Below, in pieces: positions 48,670 to 58,650 of a DNA stretch of 64,000 nucleotides. Source of the stretch: Prostheceraeus crozeri (lineage: Eukaryota > Platyhelminthes > Polycladida > Euryleptidae). A model generated the notes under the pieces. That model made no database searches and was not told the origin of the DNA. It saw only the letters and a program-made list of their open reading frames with translations. The first letter of the stretch is position 1; each line of letters starts with the position of its first letter. The stretch is taken from positions 1 through 64,000 of the forward strand of contig CAJQUW010007067.1 in the NCBI GenBank assembly GCA_907163375.1. The letters are read 5' to 3'. The position numbers were made by a program, and so were the translations under genes.

Positions 48670-49498
48670 GACTTAAGGTTTGTCCTTAAGAGGACAGGTG
48701 GTGCGTTCCCACCGGCAGACATTAAACGTTCAAGGCGCGTCAAACTTTTGACTATCCTAGGACTACATTTTAGAGCCAAACTTGACGAGATCGGTGTGGA
48801 GGACCTTCCCACTAGTCCATTTTTCAAAAAGCGCTTCTAAAGCGGGGCTGGACCTTACCCCTAATGGTCCTCTGACTTGTGATCCTCGACAAATGCATGA
48901 ATGCATGAAGGTCTTTAAGCACAAAGACTTGACGGATCTGATTACGTGCCGGGCGGACCTACCCGGGGGTCCATAACATAGCGCTATACGGGCTGGACTT
49001 CACCCTTAAGTGTACGAGATCGTACAAGGCCGCTTAACAAGTGATCTCCTTGGTCAAAGTTTCAGGCTCGATTGATTAGGAACTTATATATAAATAGACA
49101 CTTAGTAATCACCATGTCAACCCCATGGAGACCAGTAACCGACACAGTCCATTCATCACACTAGGGTAGTTGGCGATAAAAAAAAAACAACGTTAAAACA
49201 AATAAAACAATAGCCAGTCGTCAGCAGGTACCCGCCTGGTTGCGTTTCGGCCCCTCTACCTGAACGCTCAAGCCCAGGCGGCCGGGGCCCCGCATAAACT
49301 TATATGCGGCTGGCATTCTAAAATCAATACAGTAATGATATGTGTAATAATAAGTAATACTGATAGTAATAGTAAAAACAAAAACAAAACAACCGCAAAA
49401 GACGGATACATCCAAAACAAACTAAAATATATGTGTGAAATACTGAAATGGTATAACCAATAAAAAAAATGTTAAGAAAACAGTGTTAATTATATTGT
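48670..49498 (-). repeat. Structured, GC-rich non-coding part beside the RT element
   Basis: This lies 3' of the Penelope-like reading frame. Short palindromic units recur: GGTGGTGCGTTCCCACC (48697), GGAGGACCTTCCC (48799), GGCTGGACCTTACCCC (48846), GGCGGACCTACCCGGG (48952), GGCTGGACTTCACCC (48991). Spacings suggest two degenerate copies of a unit of about 150 bp. At 49232-49281 CCGCCTGG pairs with CCAGGCGG, and CCGCATAAACTTATATGCGG follows (49290-49309). Such elements often carry structured or ribozyme-bearing repeats, but I found no complete hammerhead core. An A-run lies at 49178-49188. Confidence 0.5.
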
Positions 49499-50512
49499 TT
49501 AAAATGCGCACTGCGATGTCAGCTGCCTGGCTGAGAAATATCCAAACTTGGCTAGAAAATTGTTATGACCGGTTAGGATTTTCTCAGTACATGCCTTCAT
49601 TTTAGACTTACAATATCCTCTGCTGCTCATCACAAAAAGTGTCATATTAATTCGTTTAATTAGATCTTCAAGATGTGAGCAGATGCGACAATAACGTAAA
49701 ACCTGGCCGGCAAATACATTAATTCTCATGTTATAAGGTATTGCACTGTCTGGAAATGTCAACAGAACAACAGGGAAATCAAAATCTTCCACTTTATGAT
49801 ATATTGAGGTTCGAAGACCGTCACTACTAGATTGGAGTCTCACATCGAGGTAAACAACGGCTTTGTCATTGACTCCGTTTCTATCTGCAAGAAGCTCCAT
49901 TGGGTAAATTTTCGGAATTAAGGTATTGAAATGCTTGTAATTTATTACGCATATATCGTCTATATATCTCGAAGTGTTTGACAATAATTTAGCTAGTCCA
50001 AACTTTTTATTTTTAACCAATTGTTTCATAAAAGCAAATTCGCAATTTAACAGAAACAAGTCGGCAAGTAAAGGACTGCAATTCCCTCCCATTGGTACTC
50101 CTCGAATTTGTCTGAACACGTAACCGGAAAAAGAAATGTAGACTTCAGACACTATAAAATCAATAGCCTTCTTAAAAGAGTCCACGTCATAACAAGAATA
50201 CCCCTTATATTTGATTTTGGAGAAAAACGACTTCTTATATCCTACACACAAGTATCTACGATTAGTGGAATTGAATGTGAGATCAAGGATGGAAAAAATA
50301 TTATTCTTGATAGCACCTTGATCTAAGTTTGTATAAAGAGTAGAGAAATCAAAAACTTGCATAGAGTGGACGTTCACGTTAGAAATATTCCTCAAAAAAT
50401 CTTGAGTCGAGGCTACACTCCAAAAATAAGAATAACCAGTATTACTCCTGATTGACTCACAGTATCTATGGAAATTTTCTCTTATCACTTTCAGACCTTT
50501 GTTGATATTCAC
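49499..50512 (-). mobile_element. Penelope-like reverse transcriptase element, 5'-truncated
   Basis: A 337-codon open frame carries reverse transcriptase blocks in order: VFDFSTLYTNLDQGAIKNNI (about residues 53-72), FRQIRGVPMGGNCSPLLADL (about 132-152), SRYIDDICVI with the YIDD active site (about 184-193), then AVVYLDVRLQSSSDGL and VEDFDFPVVLLTFPDSAIPY. The FDFSTLYTN and VPMGGNCSPLLADLFL boxes match the Penelope-like class seen in many invertebrates, possibly the Naiad/Chlamys lineage in which the GIY-YIG nuclease is N-terminal. No nuclease domain remains on this copy, which begins abruptly near 50520, as expected for a 5'-truncated insertion. It sits inside a Tc1 element. Clade placement is from memory of motifs and needs a tree. 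Confidence 0.75.
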
Positions 50513-51004
50513 CGATAACTTTTTAGTTGTACAATTATTACAATTATTACACAGTGGGAAGGTTATCTACAATTATTACAATTGTACAATGATTATATTA
50601 TTGTTGATGAATAATGTTGCTATACTGGCTCTGATTGACCGATTTTCTTTATTTTTGTTTTGCTTGATAGCTTTTGGCTTGTAGAACAACATATTACATA
50701 ACAAAGGAAACAAATGTAATTTTATAAGAGTGAGGTATGATTTTGTGTAACATTGCTAAATGAAGATCAAATTATCTACTACTTTTTTATCTATAACAGG
50801 AAAACAACTCAATAATCATGCTTGAAATTTCCAACAATGATATTAGTAAGCACAACTGACATATCTTCCAATTTTCAGAGAAATTCGTTCAAGTTTGGCG
50901 GAGTTAGACAAAGTTGAAGTTAAGGCGATGTTTAAGGGTGATCCATTTTTTATGAAACAATCTGTAGTATAGCGACTTTGTTTCAATTTCTAGCCATTGT
51001 GATT

Positions 51005-51178
51005 AATAGGTGGATTCCTTGTACAGATTCATAGTTTACTAAGTCAAATCGATTAACAACAATGAAATTAAATAAACGATAGATCAAATTGCCATGCAAA
51101 AGATGTGCGGCAGGATTCGAACCTACGACCAAGGATAACTAGACCTGTGCTCTAACCAACTGAGCTACGAGCCACTTA
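51005..51178 (-). repeat. tRNA-Thr-like SINE
   Basis: The minus strand reads GTAGCTCAGTTGGTTAGAGC (A box), a CTAGTTA loop with an AGT anticodon as in tRNA-Thr, and GGTTCGAATCC (B box), spaced as in a tRNA. The D and T arms pair, but the acceptor stem does not and the anticodon stem has mismatches, so it is not a working tRNA. The sequence continues about 100 bp past the tRNA part (ATCTTTTGCATGGCAATTTG ...), as a SINE body would. The 3' limit is approximate. Confidence 0.7.
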
Positions 51179-51288
51179 CGTGACCGCGTCAATTAGCAGG
51201 ATCAAATCCTCACCACCACACATCACCGTTGTCAAGGCAATAATAATCAATGAATAAATAACACGTCAAAGACTGTCTTTGACTGAAC

Positions 51289-51808
51289 CACAGAATTAGA
51301 AAGGTCTTCTCTTCTTCCGTTTGACTAGAAGGGAAGCATTGGAACATGTAATGCCTATGAAATGGCACAATCTGCTGACTAAATACCATAGCAATCGAAC
51401 AATGAGCAGCTAGTTCAACATAAAACACGCCAAATTGTGAAAAGTTTCAGTGACTGTTATCAACCGGATCACACAGCAAAGAGACATAGACGATGTCAAG
51501 TTCTACAGAGAAGATTGTGAACGTTTTTTCATGCGCCTGCTAACTTTTTTTAAAATGATCGGAGGGCACAACATTATCGAGAAAACTTTTGCGCAATGAT
51601 CCGAATTCTTCGAATCTGAAGGAGTCGTGGCGATCGGAGCATTTTGAAGGAATTCAGAGCAATCCGCAAGCGACGCACGACTATTTTTCCTATCTCTGTA
51701 AGGTATTAGGAATTTCTTTTTTCCCACTTAATAAGTTCCTGCATGTGCCATCTGTTTGAATCAGCTTGCACTTCTAGCAAAGTGATGTGATTAAACAATA
51801 TAATTCTG
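51289..51808 (+). repeat. Repeat B, copy d (full length)
   Basis: It matches copy a from CACAGAATTAGA to TATAATTCTG with small differences, and is the only full copy outside a MITE. It lies about 110 bp from the tRNA-Thr-like SINE. No target duplication is clear. Confidence 0.75.
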
Positions 51809-54800
51809 AGGGCGGAACGCTACCTTGTGTACCTTAATTAAAAGCCAAGTTTCAGCGAATATTGACTATATTGGCCTCAGGCTGTCAGTTACGACCTTTG
51901 CCAGGGTTCTGTTCACGCCGACTCCCGCATGGAGTCTGCCGAGATTGCATTTCACATACTGTAAGTAAGAGACAAAATCTATGGATAAACGTGACCGATG
52001 GTGCACGAGCAATAGACATTATAATGCACTGTAAATCACAAGTCAATTATGACTCGCTCTGATTAATACAATATCAGCAAATATGAAAGAATGTCTCAAT
52101 ATGTCACAGAATTGTCGTTCAGGTAGGCGCAACATTGGGGGAAAGTCGAGCATTTGACCATTACAAACAGCATCCGTCGAAACGTGAATTTACTTCCGTC
52201 AACATTAATGATGAAGGAACCTCAATATCCAAAGGAGGAAGATGATGTCTATAAAGGTCAAAATCTTAGTCTCTGTCAAAAGATCAGTTCATAAACAACG
52301 TTGTCGAGATGCTTGCTGGTCAAATCAAAGTGAGTGATGGCTTATTTTATTGAAATTGATTGATCGATTGTCAGTGATTGGCATGCCATCCAATTAATAT
52401 GTCGTGATTTATGATGATAAATGACAAGAGTGCATCTCTATGTCCTCTCCTGCCAGGGTCACTCTTATTTTTTCCTCATGCATTTATTTTTTCATTCACA
52501 TCATTTGGTAAAATGATAGAGAGACTCTTCATTAGACATGCAAATGCCTCATCCAATGTAACGTATTTTCTGTGATAGAAAATATACGTCTTTGACTTTG
52601 ACTTTTGTCAGATGCATAACCATTACTAATGCAGAATATTGAAGTCATCAAGCTCCAGCGGAGGATCTACATGACTCACAACGATTACAGTCATTTGCTC
52701 TCAAAACTTCTGAGGAAATCTCAAATTCATCATTAACATTGATGAGAGAGTGTTCGGCAATCTGGTTTTGGAGGTAAAATATATCCGTTGATAACTAATT
52801 TCACCCTAAGCATTTTTTTCTGTCGAGTTGCCCATGTAGACGAATCGATCACTCGCGAATAAGTGCGAAAGCAACAGGCTCGCATTCGTGGTTTGAACAA
52901 CGACCATACAAGAACGGGAAAGTTTCACACAAATGGATTCATACACACATGCACGAAATTATCTAGCATATTGCAGAAAAAACTCTTAGAAATATTTTCT
53001 ACACCATGTGAGACCTCCCATGAGCACTTTTGACTAACTACTGCACTTCCAGTAACTCAACACAAGTAAAATGGCACATATACATTAGAAACATTATCAA
53101 AAATGATGATCTAATGTTAGCATGAGCTGGTAAAAAAAGAAAAATAAAATTGCCAAAACGCAAATTAATATATTGAATAAATTGATGGACTAAAAGATGA
53201 ACAAAGTTAACTTATAATAATATATTATGGTAATTATTGAATCAACTATCGCTGCCAAGGAGCTAATCAGGTTGTAATGGTTGTTTGAGTTAAGAAAAAA
53301 AGCCTGAGCTCTTTTTAGGTGAAAATGTTCAGTAATTGCATGCATTCTTAGAACAGTGCCACAACTATTTAGTACCGGTAACTTCAAACCATCGCCAAAG
53401 CTCGATATCTGAGGCATCGGGCAGAAAGAAATCATGCATGATATATTATTATTTAATGTTTAACGCAACTGTTTATTTATCATCCATTCAAGCACATTAC
53501 ATAATACGTGCATAACATGTACTATACAGATAATCAAAAGCCGTAAATGAGAGCAACGCATTAAAAATGCAGTATGCCTCTCGTGCAATTTGATTTCTCT
53601 ATTCAACATTATCTGTATTTGAAGTCAAACTCGATCAAATTTTCGGCAGCAGATTGGGTAATGCTTGCGATAGATTGGACATCTCCTGCGGTACTTTGTT
53701 GCCTAAAGGTTCTGCACTAATCAAAAACTTGTCTCGTGCAATTTAATATAATTTCATTCTTGATGCCACATGCAATCTTGTGATTCACTCGCACTAAATG
53801 AAATTGTATGGATGAGACGAAATTTACCGATTTATCATCGGAAAAGCCTGTGGCATTATTCTTCATTACAAGAACGTAAAGATCATCTGATGAATCAGTT
53901 TTCAGCCAAGTTTAAGCAGAATATCATACACAGACACATAGACTTTTGACCTTGGAAAATCCATTGGAAGAAATTTTAATTGTATATTGCTCATCTATAG
54001 TCTAGTAACCTAACTTTTTAGAGCATATACACACATAGATACCATTTTTACGATTATGTTTTGGTCGGCAGTCCTATAGTCGAGCCCAGTTGTTGATCGT
54101 TCAATTTAATTACACACTTGTACCGACCTGTCTAGTAGATCATATTGGCGCTATGAATCGAGTTGCTGATGCATGTTAAGTTAATAGCTATTAAGAGTAC
54201 AGGTTGTCCGGCAGCCAGAACGAGTTTCTGCAGGGAACGAGGCCGAAAGTGAGACTTTCACAGAATGATGTACACCCTATGCCTACATGCATTTCGAATC
54301 AGCATGTCTGCTGAGTTCTAGTAAGTTCCTCCCTTTGTCAGACAAGATCAAAGAAAAACACATGTAAATCCGATGGGAAGCAGATTGCAGTTTTTGGTTA
54401 AAATGAAATTTTGTATGTTTCCTCTGATTAACGAAAAGTACTAAGCCCAGAGTCATAATTTTTTGGCATGGAATATCTTCAGGTCATTTCCTTTCATTTT
54501 CATACACCCCTGTCTATATAGCTGAACGCATTTATAGTTGGCGAACCTCTTAATGTCGGCAAACACAAAAATTTTGAGCTACTTTATCCACATTCAACCA
54601 CATTCTCACACCCATTGCCGATTAGATGCATTATAAAAGCACATGCACATAATAGGAGATGACCTGAAGACATTGTAACGCCTCAATTGTAATTGTTGTA
54701 ATTGTAATGGACTGGGCAGCAATGTAGGAAGAAAGCAGGTAGCAATGCTATGAATGCACATGTAGATATAAAATGTCTTTCACGTGCATAGATACAGATA

Positions 54801-56102
54801 TCATCATTGCCAGATACATTGTTGCCTTCTTTTTCCTAATTGTACCATAGCTAAATTACACACAGTAATGAAGGACATTTTCGGGCGCTTACGCCACACG
54901 TTGGAAATTCAAATGTTATGCTAATGCTACTTATGAAAATTAAGGATGGTATTTGCAATTCAAGGTTGTCAATTATTTGAATTTTTCTAATCATTTGAAT
55001 TCCTTAAGTGGGTATCTGCAAGTAGTTCGCATGTTTTATAATCACATGCGAATTTGCTTGGAACGGCTGTATAAAAAATCATAGAAACATCGGAATGGTT
55101 GCATTTGGAGATAAATATTCCACAGTTCATATGCGTAGACCTATATTTGAGTTGCATTACTCGATCAAATCAATGTAAGCAATCTCTTTATGAATAAATT
55201 TTTCAACGCATCTTGTCAATTCAGATGTGATGGACCGAAACACGACCGCCCTACCCTGGTCTCTGCTGATGACTTCGGATAGTCCGTTGTTGATATTTAA
55301 GTTCCAATCATGGCTATAGTTCATTTCATTTATTTCTTGAAGAAGAAGCTGTTTTTTCACATTATTCCTTTAACCTGCAGGGAACGTTTCATCAGTCATT
55401 TTAAGGATTAAATTTCTCATTTCTCTTTTCAACAGATCTTCATTTCACAACTTCATTTCACTCGGGATCAATTTAATGTGTCACATTTAATAGCAGACCT
55501 GATCGTCTTTATCCATTGGTAAGAAGAACCAGCTGCACGAGCGCTAGAATAGTAAATATCGTTAAATACCAGGATAAATTGAAGCGACAATTCTGATAGC
55601 TTCAGTTGGATGGAATTCATTCGCTGTGTAAGATTAACAAATTTTTTCGTACATCTTGATTTGCGACTTGCTAATTTGTATTTCTTAGCGTATTTGCAGT
55701 AGCAGTGGTTTCCCCCTGTTAATTAATACAGTAATATACATTGATTGCATTGTATTGCTTAGAGGTTACAGTTCATATAGAGAAAGATCTTTTTAATCTA
55801 ATGTGCATGTATTTTCACCTATTGGTTAGCGTATAACGTTTTAATTGCATTGTAAATAGCAAAAATGAAAAATTTATAGTGCTAAAGTTCGGTAAAATTT
55901 CGACAAATGACGCCAACGGGGCTTGCGTTAACAGACAATTCTCCTCAACACAATTTTACATAAGAGGTTGTAAAACCTAAGAATTTGTATGCATTCCGTG
56001 GTGGTTATCGAACTTTCTTTGTTGCTGCGTTCATCTTTGTGAAGTCGTTGTTTGTGTTGAATTTAGAGATATTACTTATAGCCAACACATTTCGGAGTCT
56101 TT
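51809..56102. other. Long stretch with no recognised gene
   Basis: About 4.3 kb of AT-rich sequence. The longest frames are 81 codons minus (53190-53435), 67 minus (55157-55360) and 66 plus (51862-52062), none with known features. No terminal repeats, SINE boxes or copies of the other families were noticed. Confidence 0.4.
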
Positions 56103-56115
56103 TACAAATAAGTAT

Positions 56116-56324
56116 TGATGTAGTTGACCAAGTGGTGATAGAGGTTAGCCATTTTCCAAAGAGTTCAAGACAGAACAAAAGTGTCAGGACTCTCTCGGTA
56201 AAACGTTTATTGGTCTATCACTTTAAGTTATGATTAAAAGAAAGACAGGGCCTTCGGCGCCCAGCGCCCAGCGCCTTCTATCGGTCGATGTACTTACATG
56301 TTCTGTCTTGAGCTCTTTGGAAAA
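56116..56324 (+). repeat. tRNA-derived SINE, family S, copy 2 with target duplication
   Basis: A 13-bp direct repeat TTACAAATAAGTA (56103-56115 and 56325-56337) brackets a 209-bp unit. It carries TTGACCAAGTGGTGATAG (A-box-like) and GAGTTCAAGAC (B-box-like) about 30 bases apart, a body with GGCGCCCAGCGCCCAGCGCC, and a short A tail. The segment CCAAAGAGTTCAAGACAGAAC near its start recurs inverted at the end as GTTCTGTCTTGAGCTCTTTGG, so the transcript could fold head to tail. Copy 1 lies at 30399-30566 on the other strand. Confidence 0.8.
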
Positions 56325-56337
56325 TTACAAATAAGTA

Positions 56338-58254
56338 CCTACAGCCTAGGATACTCTGAAATACATATACTCACTGCAGCAAAACGTAAATCATATACAC
56401 AAAAAACACACGCAAGAATTAATAAATAAAAAACAACACAAGAAGTACAAGTAATTTCTGTTTGTAAGCAACAGTTTCATCCAAAAAAGGAAGTGAACAT
56501 GATCGAATGATGTAGATTCAGACTAGAGTACAAGTCAAGCACTTTAGAATTCTCACAAGTTCATCTATTTCCAGTTTGACTGATTATCTAAGTGCCATGT
56601 ACTTGCTGTCTCTAATCTCACCAAGTTTATTTGCGTGACATTTTATGTATAACTAGTACTATTGCATATATTTAACATCCGCAAACTCGCAAGTTGAACT
56701 CAGTTAGTGTTGATTTTTGATGCGGATGGAAAAAGAAGTGACAATGCAGTTTTGACAATGGGACGGGATTTTTCCTTCAATGCCCACTGAAATTAGTCTC
56801 CAAAGTGGACCTATTCACATTGCATCCCACAAATCGATTTTTACTCCAACCCTTTTCCATGATTTGCTTTCGATTTCATATTAACACGTAAGTCGTCCTT
56901 CGATGAATGTGATTGAATGTATTGAAATTCGCTCTATTATTTATAGATTTGATAACAAAGCACAAAAGCAAAGTAAACATAGGCTATCCATTCCGATCTC
57001 TGCTGCACATCCACATCACTTCTAAACTATTGATCCGAGATTGATTTGTGAAAGGAATACGGCTGAGATATGAAGTGTGGAAGATTCTCCTCGAAAAGTT
57101 GACATTCTAGTGCATCATGGAGATGGCATTTTGCATTTACATGAAGCTTCAAGTGTCATTGCAATGAAGGAGGACGACTCGTGCATGCCCAAATAATTCA
57201 AATAACAATGAAAAATATGGCATAGAAATTAAGTTTTTCGAATATTATTCAAATATTTTCCCCATAACCGTCCAATGTGGAGACGCATGAGAGGACTTAT
57301 GTGAAAAGGTACAGAAAATGCCTTCTCAAAAGCTTTTTCTCATTGATTCCTGTCAGGGAAAAAATAATGAACACTGCTGCTACGCAATGGTTCACACTTT
57401 TCAAATTTTTGTCTATTCCATTTCTGCTATTCCACTTTATTATTCTTGGAGGTCGTATTCATCTTACCCCTGCCAAGTCATGAATAAATCTGATATATCA
57501 CGGAATCTTATCATCATCCATCTTTTCAGCGCAAGAAAAATCATAATTAGATATATTCATTAGTCTCAGCCTCAAAGTAATTAATCACAGCAGTAAACTC
57601 GACGCCCTGCAATCTAGGCGAATGACTTCATCACGTTTTCATCTCAATCTCGATAAAGAAATGAGAAAAGTCTTAAGGTTTTGTGTAATAGATCATCAAA
57701 TGTACGATTCTATTAGGTCTATTGGAGCTAGCTTGTCGAGGTATCAGATTTGATGAAACGATTTACATGCAGAGTCAATTTTTTATTTTTTTACGGGCCG
57801 TAACCCTGGGAAAATATTCTATTTGCTCATTTTGCGACAGAGAGAATATTCAAATGATTGACAACTCTCTTTGTTCATTAATTTCATTTATTTCTCAGTT
57901 CAATTATGCGGAGGCGGTCTCCAGGTCACGGAAATGATATTAAGAATATTGAAAATCATTTAAGATGCATACGCCAGAAACGAAATAGTTTTACTTTCAA
58001 AAGGTAATATTGTATTCAATAGAATGACATCTCCGACTTTGATTTATGCTTCAGAAGAATGTAAATAAGACATCGTTTAAGATTTGATAGAATAGAAAAT
58101 TGAATATCAGCAGTCAAATAATTCGGGTGAGACCGACTTAAAGTTGTGATTCTGCAATAATACGTCTTGGTGGCCATCTTCTGTTAAAAAATCATTGAAA
58201 AGAGTTAGACATTTTTTGTAATTATCACTATGCATGAAAATTAAGAAAGATATA
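56338..58254. other. No gene recognised
   Basis: Frames up to 81 codons (57318-57563 plus) with no known domain. Nothing repeated was found. Confidence 0.4.
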
Positions 58255-58281
58255 GAGATAGATAGATAGATAGATAGATAT
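58255..58281 (+). repeat. (GATA)n microsatellite
   Basis: About six perfect GATA units, just upstream of the putative retroposon 3' end. Confidence 0.95.
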
Positions 58282-58289
58282 GAAAATAC

Positions 58290-58650
58290 ACCTCGACACC
58301 TCGAGAGTAGATAGTCATCCCATCTGTCTACTAGGCCTCCCTCCTCATTTTAGGGCGGTGTCCACCACTGTTTGGTGTGGAGTTGGCTGAGCTACACGTG
58401 AGTTCATCTCTCGATTGTTTTCCATGTCCTTTCCTTTATCGGCGTTGCCTCTTTTGTTACCTATAGTATGGTATCTTGGACTTGGTTAACTTTGAGTGTT
58501 CTTTTATTTTGTGTTGACAGCTTTTGTTTATTCAGTTCGCGATTGTAATGCGATATTATGATTTTCTGTAAACTCTGAGTTATTTGTAATTGCATGCCTC
58601 ACCTAGTGAGAAAATGAAGCTTTACCTTATAGAGAGAGAGAGAGAGAGAA
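58290..58650 (+). repeat. Probable retroposon 3' end with (AG)n tail
   Basis: A less AT-rich block rises after the GATA run and ends GAAGCTTTACCTTAT followed by (AG)9-10 at 58631-58649. LINE and SINE 3' ends in such genomes often terminate in short repeats, as the LINE at 5145-6475 does. No coding sequence or second copy supports it, so the family is unknown. Confidence 0.4.

Larger units (their letters stand above)
47621..50964 (-). mobile_element. Tc1-type transposon interrupted by another element
   Basis: The inverted ends of 30 bp, CAGTCCGTTTCATAAAAAGT on the left and CAGATTGTTTCATAAAAAAT on the right read inward, agree at 25 of 30 positions and are flanked by TA (47619-47620, 50965-50966). 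The transposase remnant lies at 47815-48467. An intact Tc1 element is normally 1.3-1.8 kb; here about 2 kb of foreign sequence between roughly 48670 and 50650, including a Penelope-like reverse transcriptase, separates the transposase from its own right end. Confidence 0.85.

Noticed and set aside
49200-49310. Hammerhead ribozyme in the Penelope-like element
   Set aside because: CTGACGA and GAAAC words both occur on the minus strand, but the helix between them is too short and the third helix does not form.
51105-51178. Functional tRNA-Thr gene
   Set aside because: The acceptor stem does not pair and the anticodon stem has mismatches; the sequence continues as a SINE body.
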